Positions 55,735-64,000 of a stretch of DNA of 64,000 bases are shown here, piece by piece. Every line of letters begins with the position of its first letter. Position 1 is the stretch's first letter. Source of the DNA: Coix lacryma-jobi var. lacryma-jobi (lineage: Eukaryota; Streptophyta; Magnoliopsida; Poales; Poaceae); the NCBI GenBank assembly GCA_009763385.1, contig CM019823.1, positions 42,713,828 to 42,777,827 of the forward strand, in the 5' to 3' direction. Below the pieces are notes generated by a model that worked only from the letters and a program-made list of their open reading frames with translations, had not been told where the DNA came from and did not search any database. The position numbers and the translations under genes were made by a program.

Positions 55735-55960
55735 ACATATGACATCTCTCCCTCTTCCTCCCTCCTTCCCTTCTCTCTCTCTGTCCCTCAGATCCGACAC
55801 TTGGATCTCTCTCTCCTCTCTCTCTCGTCTCTCTCCCTCAGATCCGACACTCATCTCTCTCTCTTGTTCTTCTTCCTCTCTCCTCTGTATCTGTGTTCGT
55901 TCTTCTTCCTCTCTCCTCGGTTTCTTCCTCCTTGGCTGCTCTCTCTCTCTCTCTTTCGTT
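55735..55960 (+). promoter_or_regulatory. CT-rich tract upstream of the FRS gene
   Basis: There are long runs of CTCTCT with two copies of TCCCTCAGATCCGACACT (about 55784 and 55836) and two of GTTCTTCTTCCTCTCTCCTC. CT-rich leaders (Y-patch) are common at plant transcription starts, so this probably marks the 5' UTR of the gene to the right. Confidence 0.5.
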
Positions 55961-56086
55961 TGGGCATCATGGCCGGGTGGTGGAGCATCTCCGGTGGACC
56001 GAGGTACTGTTGGTGCCCCTACTAATATTTACTACATCCTGCGCAAATTTCATTCTGGTTAGTTAAGATTTTTTCGGTTTTCAGCT

Positions 56087-56160
56087 ATGTCTTCCACAGA
56101 TCTGGAAGGTGACACAACACCAGAGTACTCCAACAATGGCATTAATACATCCTCTCTAAG
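56087..56160 (+). other. possible upstream exon of the FRS gene, out of frame
   Basis: ATGTCTTCCACAGATCTGG opens a short frame (MSSTDLEGDTTPEYSN) ending at a CTAAG|GTGTG donor. Spliced to the acceptor at 56959, it meets a stop after a few codons. It therefore acts as an upstream ORF, is a UTR exon, or lost frame by an indel. Confidence 0.35.
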
Positions 56161-57004
56161 GTGTGACCAAATCTCTCTATTCACGTCTATTTTTTTATTG
56201 ATGTTTTACTACCAAGAATACAGAACTCAGATTGCCTCTTAATTTTTTTCCTATCAGATTGCCTTAGATTACTACTCTGCTTGAGTTGTTTTTATTTTTT
56301 TGTGTTACCTACGTCCTCCTTGAGTTCTATAACATGACTTTGGTTGATATATCTTGTTCCCCACTGAACAATCCTGAGAAGAGCAATTATAAAGTCCCTT
56401 TTCACGGTAACTGCATGTAGGAGGTATAATGTAATATAAATACTTTTAAATGGTTGGCCTTCTTTTAGTGTAATTTCAATTTTTATATTAACTACACCAC
56501 AATGTCATGTTATAGATTGTAGTTTCCTTATAATCTTATATGGCTGTCATAAAGTTCTTATTGGTTTTAGGCTTTCAGTTTCAACATTTCTTGCCCGATA
56601 TGATAATAATTTTATTAAACTTATTGTAGGTCAATCAGTGTTGTACTTCAGATATGTGTCAGTAAAATGGTTTTTCAATGGTTTTAACGTTTCTCTGCTT
56701 ACTTTGAACTGTACTTCAGTGTACCTTTTGAAAATATTGTAGGTAATGAAACTACTTCAGGATAAGTTAAGATACATGTTTTTTTCACTTAGTTATCAGA
56801 TTATTGTTTAAACAATTAGATTTTAATAGGCAATACCACGGATTTTTGTTTCCAAAGTACTTGACCCTGGCTTAATTCTCGTTTCCGTTTGCTATAATTG
56901 AAATTGAATTGGATTCTCAGTGTTAGTTCTCATATTTTTCTTGTCACTTGATTTTGCAGATCTGGATTTGTAAAGTTTTAGTCTGTGCTACTCTTTCTCC
57001 TACA

Positions 57005-60000
57005 ATGTTTCCTACTGGATCCACAATGGGTCGAGTAGATGGGAATCATTACTCTTCAAATTTTCATCAGGTTTATGGCGCAGATGGGAATCCGACTTCG
57101 ATAGGAGCTCAAACGAGCGCAAGCACAAGCACTGGAGTATGGGTTCCTGGGGATCTTGTCCGATTCAACAATGTCACCCCATTTTTTCAGGCGCCTATGC
57201 ATTTCGAGTTTGGGGGTAGCGCATTCTTTCCATCTCGTGCTAGGAGAGCAGTAATGCATAAGGCTGCTGAAGAAATCGGCCATGGAGGCGCTAACTTGCT
57301 TCATCAGAACAATGCAAATGGTTTCTTACTCCGATCCCCACGCCAGTCTCAAGGATGTGCTAATTTTTTTCTTCCCAACAATGCAAGTAGATTCATCTCC
57401 AAGTCGTCGCACCAGAACCATGAGTGCAGTTCGATGCAGTCTAATCAACAGAAAGATTGGAGACCTAATACAGGTTCGTTCATTAGTTTACATGCACATT
57501 TTCGGATCATCAATGGAAGTAGTTCTCCGTTCATCAGTAAACTTTAGTTAATAGATTGAGCTAGCTTTATTCTGAAACTTGATATGTCTTTTTTCTGAAT
57601 TTTGGATTACTATTTCATAGACATATTGTTCTGAATCGTCCAGGTGGATCTGTTGCGGTACAGGATTTGCCAAATCTGTATCAACCAGGATTTGTGTTTG
57701 GTTACAATGCGCAACAACAAATTCCATTCATGCAACCAGAGGCTATACCAAGCAGTATGTTAATGCAGTCTAGCATGAGTGCACACTATAACCACATGTT
57801 ATCACCAGGACCTATGAATAGTTGTGGAGGTATTTTCACAATATCTAACATAATTATGTTCGACATTGTGGTGCTTGTTTTGTGATAAAACCAATTTTCC
57901 TTAGGCTCCTTTCAGGATTTGCTGCGTAATGTTTCATCACCGATTTGCAATTTTCAACAGTTGCAGCCACAAGTGGCTTCCACAAAGCAAACAACAGACC
58001 AAATGCCAGATGTATATGCATGTGCAGACTCAATTCATACTAGTGATAACATCGATCGAAATGGTATGTTTCATGATTTTATCTGGATAACTAAAGTGCG
58101 TTTTTATGTCAATGATAATTCAACCAAAGTTATAAGAATTGATAGTAGAAATCATTTCAAATAAAGGTCTTAACTACTCGTGTTCCCTGTAGACACCGTT
58201 AATGTTGAGTATGATGCGGATGATGATACCGAACATCACATAGATACCGACGATGAAGAAGATTACCATGATGCAGATGATGAAGATTCAAATGACATCA
58301 ATGAGGAAGAAACAACGGTGCAAGAGATGCCAAATATAAATGTAAATATGAATAGTGCAGACAAATCAACTGAATATGAAATTTTCCCTATCTGTAATCA
58401 TGGACGTGGAAAGAAAAGGTAATTGAGGCGATTTCAGCATTAATTTATGTCCAGTGCTACAGAATGAAGTTCTACTAAAAATTAGCATCCAAGTTTCTAT
58501 TATATCAAAAAAAATCCATGGGTAGATGTTTATTAAATTTAATTGGGGTTAGCAATATACCTTACCACTTGACTCAAGGAAGCACAGTTAGCATCTAAGT
58601 ATTTGACTCTACTACTATTATATAACTAGCATTGTATTATGTAAACAAAGCTGCTTTGTTACTTTTATTGATATGCAAATATCTAACATTTTACATTTTA
58701 CATTTTCTTGGAGGCGCCATTTCCCAAGGGGGTGTACTATTCCAGATTGCAGACCTCCTAGAGACATTGGAAATATTGAAAAGGCAATGAGAAATGCACC
58801 GAATTGTGATACAACTCACGTATTTGAGCCAAAACTTGGGATGGTGTTTGATTCGAGGGCAGAGGTATACAAATTCTACAATCTGTACTCATGGGAAGTT
58901 GGTTTCGGGATACGTTTCGAGAGCTTTGCTAAGAACAGAGTAAACAAGATGAGAACAATGCAAGAACTAGTGTGTGAGAAGGAGGTTAACACTTTCTTCA
59001 GTCAAATTTCAGAATAATGACTTTATAGTACATTGTGCTGTGGTTACATGACTAAAAACATTTTTAACCAGGGATTTGATGGGCGCTGCAAAAATAATTC
59101 AAAGAGGATGCATTGCAAAGCTATGATAAGGTTGCATCGAACAGAGGACCTTGGTTGGTATGTTAGTAAACATGTAACTCAGCACAACCATCCACTGTCT
59201 GTGTCTTGTGGAGAAAAAAGAGAGTGGAACTCACATAGTAAGATAGAGCAGTGCACGAAGGATATGATTCGCTATCTAAGGGAGAATAATGTGTCGCTAA
59301 GCAGAGTGCATTGCATTATGGGTAGTTTATATGGTAGTATGCAGGATGTGCCTTTCAATCATAAAGCACTAAGGGCTGTGTGTTCACAGATTTCCAAGGA
59401 CCAAAAGGATGATGATATTTCAAAGACTTTAGAGGTATTCAGGAAGATGCGTGCAGAAGATCCTGGGTTTTAGTTCAGTGTAGAGCTAGATAATGAGAAA
59501 AAGGTGAAAACACTACTTTGGACAAGTGGGAGGAGTCGCAGCCAGTACCACTTCTTTGGTGATGCAATTACATTTGATACTACATATTGTACAAACATCT
59601 ACAAAATGTCATTTGGTATGTTTGTAGGGGTCAACAACCACTTCCAAAGTGTGTTATTTGCCGGTGTGCTAATGACTAAGGAAGACACTGATAGTTTCAA
59701 ATGGGTTTTCAAAGAGTTTATCACTTTAATGGGCGGGGCATATCCAGTTACTATCCTAACAGGTACGTGCTACTGTCATGTTCTAGAAATAATTTCTTGT
59801 ACCAGTTTCCTAGATTAGATAGATGATTTAAATAAGGTAATGTTATTGTTTTCAGACCAGTGCAAGGCCATGACAAAGGCAATAAAGGAAGTGTTCCCTG
59901 ACGGGACTACACATTTATGGTGCAAATGGCATGTTCTGCGTTATGCACCAGAAGAATTGGGTCCTGTATATCGTAGAAATGGTCCATTCCGAAGAGATTT

Positions 60001-61866
60001 CCATTATGTCATAAACCAAATGCTAACCCTTGATGAGTTTGAGAGGGCTTGGGAAGATTTGTTGGAGACTTCTAGTCTGCGAGACAATGAATTCATGAAA
60101 AGAACATACGCAAAGAGACATAAGTGGGCAAAGCCTTGGGCTAGGGATACATTTTGTGCTAGGATGGCAAGCACCCAACGCTCTGAAAGTGCAAACAGTA
60201 TTCTAAAGAAGGTGGTACCAAGGAATTCATCAATGAATAGATTTGTGCAGCAGTATAACAAACTGTTGTTTCTACGTGCTAGTGCAGAGGAAAAGGCTGA
60301 GCATCAAACAAAACAGGTAAGAGGCTTGAATATATTACTTGTGAATTGCTTCCCAATATTAAAAGACTGTTGGAGTGGCATGTTTTCTATTTTCAGTTGA
60401 GCTTCAAACAAGACTGTTGTTTATTTAGTTGAGTTCTAAATTAATTAGTGTGCTAAAAACTGAAATTTTTGGTTTGACATCCATTTGAAAACCATGTCGT
60501 CAAATTAGAAGGATGTTGTCTGTTTCGTATGCTATTTATAACAAACTCTTTGATTGTTAGGTCTCAGTGTAAATTTCAAAAGGTGAAATTTATTATTAAA
60601 TTGGACAGCAACTTTAAATAACTTTACCAATTAGTTTAATTTTTGACCATTTTTATTCTCTGATTCTAAAAAGGCATGGTTTATGATGATTATCCTTAAT
60701 TTCTATTCACATGGACGCTTATTGTGATAGCATTATTTTATTCGATATACTTACTGAAGAAATATGTCTTATATGATTATTTAATTTGACTAAAGTGAAT
60801 CATACCAAACGAGTGACTACATTGATAATTTTTGTAGTTTGTACATCGTACAAAGAGACTCTATGCAATAGAGAAGCACGCAATCAGTGTATACACGAAA
60901 AATTGTTTCCAACTATTTAGTGAGGAGGTTGACAATTCAACACAGTATGAGGTAGGGGAAGGAGAAGATGACAATAGTTACTATGTTACCCACAACAATG
61001 CAGAGATACGAAAACATTGGGCTCGTGTTGTTTTCTCGGTAAAAATTGAAGACGGTGGAGAGAAATATTCATGCGAGTGTGGTCAGTATGAGCATTTTGG
61101 AATGTTGTGCTGCCATGCTATTAAGGTATTTGTTGCATCAATACTCCTTTAATACTAATGGACAATAAACTATGAATACGATCAATTTTTAGATGACCTG
61201 GTTTATTCATTGTGTTTTTAGGTTATGATACATCGTGGAGTCAAAAAGATACCTCAGGTTCACATAATGAAAAGGTGGACTAGAGATGCACGTGATTATC
61301 AATATCCTGATGATGTTTGCACATCAGCGGGAGAACAACTTGGTCAGAGCTTGTTATATGCTAATGCTCTTGATGTAGTCAAGTCAACAGAGAAAGACCC
61401 AAAAGCTGGACAAATTTTAACAAGGTACCTGAATATGGCAAGGAAGGAAATTGAAGGGTTACATACATCAGATGGAAACACTACAATAGATGGAAACACT
61501 ACAACTGCCTACATGTCTGGATCTGCTAATGAATCAGAGAACATAGAACTAACTGGATATGACTCAGATGGACAACCAGTAATAAGAAATGTTTATGGCG
61601 CTGCTGGTTCCAGCGCATACATGAGTGATGTTGATGTTAATCAAATCAAAGCTCCCTCTCTTCCAGAAAAAACTGGGCGTAAAAGAGAAAAAAGGTACAA
61701 GCCATTGTTCGAAAGGAAGCGAAAGAGCAGAAAGAGGTACACAGCTTCTCCAATGATATGTGAAAATTCCCAAGATGAAGGTCATCCAAGCAACATTTCC
61801 ATTGGAGGTTGTGCACCTTCGAAGACGACATCAAAGAAATCAACCAACAAGCGTAACATTGAATAG
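57005..61866 (+). pseudogene. FAR1/FHY3-related (FRS) transcription factor with an in-frame stop
   Basis: The exons I read are 57005-57473, 57644-57829, 57905-58063, 58193-58418, 58714-58984, 59072-59762, 59856-60316, 60838-61125 and 61222-61866. All are GT-AG with consistent phases, about 1131 codons in total. Exon 4 is acidic. Exons 5-6 encode the FAR1 zinc-finger DNA-binding domain (LGMVFDSRAEVYKFYN ... QHNHPLS). Exons 6-7 encode the MULE-type transposase core (ITFDTTY, ILTDQCKAM, HLWCKWH). Exon 8 encodes the SWIM zinc finger (from Cys900: CECG...CCH). The C-terminus has a basic GRKREKRYKPLFERKRK stretch, a likely nuclear signal. A TAG at 59471-59473 (codon 571) replaces what is usually Gln in DPGFQFSV and cuts off the transposase and SWIM parts. 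FRS proteins are nuclear regulators of light and stress genes. The start is uncertain. Confidence 0.8.
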
Positions 61867-61869
61867 TTA

Positions 61870-62850
61870 GAGATCAACTGCAAATTGTTCATGACAGGAA
61901 ACCCACCGTCATGGCTTTTGTCTAGAATTGAAGTTTCTCTCTTATGTATTAATCCAGGAGAATTATTGTCTGCACTGTGTTGTCATTGAATTTGTTGATG
62001 TTAGGTGCTTCATTACCTGTTAAGTTCTTCCATTTGTTAAAACTGTTATGTTCTATTAAGTCCATGTCAAATTAAAATACAACGTACACAACCTTTTTTT
62101 ACATTGCAAAACACAAAAATATTTAAACATAAATATATAATAACTTTAATTTTTATGCTATCTATTCATGTTGTTATATTAAATATTGAGCTTCTGGGAC
62201 CCATAAATATATAATAGCTCTAATTCTAATTTCGAATACAGATCGGAGTGGGAAAAATTATATGGAAGCAAGTTAGGATCTATATTATAGATACAGATAG
62301 AGAGACAATAGAGTTTTAATTTATTATAGGAAAAAGAATAAAAAATAGGAACCAAAAACTCCACGCTAGATGTCGGACAATAGGACAGTACCTCCGGCTT
62401 AAAAAAACTAAAAAAATCCTATTCAAGAAAAAGAAATGGATAATAATACTAAAAAAAGTTTGACGCTTAAAAAAGAAAAATGAAAAAGAAACATGAAACA
62501 AAAAACGTTTGAGGCTTGTTTATAAAAAAGAACGTTTGAGACTTAAAAAAGAAAAATTGAAAAAGAATCATGAAAGGCTAAGCAAAACTAACGTCACACT
62601 GATGTTAAAGTACTAATTTAATATATTAAAAATAGATTAATAAAAAATATTCTAACTCAAAACCGTGAGATAAATTTATTAAAATAATTAATCCATTATT
62701 ATTACATGTTTATTGTAGTATAACATTGACAAATTATGGACTAATTAGGCTTAAAAAATCATCTTACAAAATTTCACAATCTGTATAGTTAATTATTTTT
62801 TAATCTATATTTAATACTTTAAACATATGTTAAATATTTAATGTGTCAGA
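61870..62850. other. 3' flank of FRS and AT-rich intergenic DNA
   Basis: The likely 3' UTR reaches about 62080. The stretch 62440-62580 has A-rich near-repeats (AACGTTTGAGGCTT / AACGTTTGAGACTT with AAAAAAGAAAAA). The segment 62610-62830 resembles a MITE interior (ATATTAAAAATAGATTAAT, GGACTAATTAGGCTT). No gene is present. Confidence 0.4.
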
Positions 62851-62854
62851 TGAA

Positions 62855-63140
62855 AAGTTTATAACAAGAGAGGATCCGGGGCAGGTAGTACTGTCCATGT
62901 GTACACGTTCCAATATGTTTTTGATCAGATTGGGACCGAGCCATAGGTAGAATAAAATATTTGATTCTGAACAAGAGAGGACCGGGCAGGTACTGTCCAT
63001 GTGCTGTCGTACTGCGATCAGAGAAATGCATGCGCCCTTCTGTGCAAAAGGTTGTCCTTTTTTGCTTGGAAAATGGTGTACGTGATGGAAGTCTGCGATC
63101 AGATAAATGCATGCGCCCTTTTGTGGTGGGGCTGGTGTTC
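62855..63140 (+). repeat. interleaved short direct duplications
   Basis: AACAAGAGAGGA(T)CCGGG...CAGGTA..CTGTCCATGTG occurs at about 62862 and 62970. CTGCGATCAGA.AAATGCATGCGCCCTT occurs at about 63014 and 63092. The two pairs suggest successive local duplications. Confidence 0.6.
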
Positions 63141-63476
63141 AGTCATTCATTCGACTGTGCTGGGGCTGGTGTGGCTAGTGGAAAAAATCTGCACTAGGAG
63201 TGTGAAAAAGTGAAAGGCATATCGGGAGATCAACAGAGGACTAGAACAGTACACAGAACAAGATAACAGGAATGAGAGAAATTGTGCCAAGTTGAGCATA
63301 ATATTTGTTTAGTACACAAACATAGGAAGTGAACCAGACTAATGACTGATTGTCATGATAACAGATGTCGTTGTGACTGTTAACGTACAGAAATCTGAGT
63401 AATGGTGAGAAATACTTCCTTCGTCCATAAAAACATGTAACTATGAATTCTGTGCTCAGAATAAATTTACTATAAA

Positions 63477-63590
63477 AGTACATTTCGTAATTAGTCTAAT
63501 GATGTTTATTTGATATCATAAATATTATAGTAAAAGTACATTTCGTAATTAGTCTTATGATGTTTATTTGATATCATAAATATTAATAAA
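63477..63590 (+). repeat. tandem duplication, period 58 bp
   Basis: AGTACATTTCGTAATTAGTC starts at 63477 and again at 63535, and the copies differ at very few bases. It lies in the interior of a Stowaway-like half element whose left end is near 63415 (CTTCCTTCGTCC). Confidence 0.8.
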
Positions 63591-63815
63591 AAAACTCGAT
63601 CTACGGGGTAAGACAGCCCCGGGCACTGTGCTTAAGATGAAGATCTTTACCCTACCCCACCCTGACACAGGGACCGAGCCTAAAATTGGATGGGGTACAG
63701 ACGAGATTTATTTTAACCACGACATACAAACTCGAAATTTTGCTCCCGTAGGAGTCGAACCCATGACCTCTGGAGTGTAATTGAGAGGCTCTAGCCAGTT
63801 GAGCTAGAGGCTTCT
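63591..63815 (-). mobile_element. tRNA-derived SINE-like sequence
   Basis: The minus strand has a pol III A box TAGCTCAACTGG (63806-63795) and a perfect B box GGTTCGACTCC (63761-63751). They are spaced as in a tRNA gene, but the anticodon arm is oversized and the acceptor stem is poor. The sequence continues for about 150 bases of non-tRNA body and ends in a T run (63590 region), as in some grass SINEs. It abuts an LTR at 63816. A degenerate tRNA gene is the alternative. Confidence 0.5.
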
Positions 63816-64000
63816 TGTCGGTGTTTCGAACCCGGGGGTATGACACCAACGAGTAATATGATCGCGTGCTCTCTTCCTGGATGGTGATGCAAGATGACAC
63901 AAGGATTTATCCTGGTTCGGGCAAAGAAGGCCCTACGTCCAGCGGGGGAGGAGGTTCTTGTATTACTTGTACCTAAGTGCTTGTACAGGGGCAATACAAG
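63816..64000 (-). mobile_element. LTR, minus orientation, cut by window edge
   Basis: It starts TGTCGGTGTTTCGAACCC on the plus strand. It contains GCCCTACGTCCAGCGGGGGAGG and CTTGTACAGGGGC, complementary to the 3' part of the solo LTR at 6670-7904. It is therefore a relative of that LTR in inverted orientation. No primer site follows, so it is a 3' or solo LTR. Confidence 0.75.

Overview
This is a nuclear plant segment, almost certainly from a grass and probably a panicoid. It holds intron-containing genes with GC-rich exons in an AT-rich, heavily transposon-filled background. The repeats are typical of grasses: Stowaway, Tourist and hAT MITEs, MULEs, CACTA ends, Helitron 3' ends with the CCCGTAGCAACGCACGGG hairpin, and copia- and gypsy-type LTRs. 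I see no prokaryotic operon, phage or CRISPR content.

Positions 1-33100 carry a cluster of five tau-class glutathione S-transferase (GSTU) genes. Each has two exons and one phase-0 intron after a conserved DDK/ETK codon triplet. GST1 (3112-3960) and GST4 (19623-20451) look intact. GST2 (8381-9285) has one frameshift near its 3' end. GST3 (14842-15663), a near-identical tandem copy of GST2, has several small deletions. GST5 (31064-32954, minus strand) is split in exon 2 by a 1.07 kb MULE-like insertion flanked by a perfect 9-bp target duplication. A second MULE with long inverted arms sits only 58 bp upstream of the GST4 start codon. Between the genes lie a partial copia element at the left edge, two solo LTRs with target duplications, many MITEs, a MULE carrying a nested hAT element, and a CACTA element.

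Positions 20700-24700 and 35387-40527 look like two related Helitron-type elements. They share 5' and 3' termini and contain exon-like fragments bounded by splice signals. Positions 44981-51358 hold a small two-exon gene for an uncharacterised plant protein. It has a basic VRKWRKAW block and a C-terminal LNLNLEL (EAR-like) motif, and its roughly 6 kb intron contains an antisense degenerate LINE with its own nested element.

Positions 53584-55210 are a GC-rich, poly(A)-tailed retroposon flanked by a direct repeat of at least 13 bp. It was inserted into a dispersed repeat whose other copy lies at 30360-30660. Positions 57005-61866 hold a multi-exon FAR1/FHY3-like (FRS) gene, a domesticated MULE transposase. 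The FAR1 DNA-binding, transposase and SWIM domains are recognisable, but an in-frame TAG at 59471 separates the DNA-binding half from the rest. The right edge has a SINE-like sequence with pol III A and B boxes, followed by a truncated LTR. That LTR is inverted and related to the solo LTR at 6670-7904.

The recognisable host functions are detoxification (GSTU cluster), a putative EAR-type regulator and a putative FRS transcription factor. Nothing in the sequence ties these into one pathway. The most notable content is the layered transposon activity reshaping the GST cluster, the GC-rich retroposon, the Helitron pair and the interrupted FRS gene. All calls come from reading the sequence. No database search was possible.
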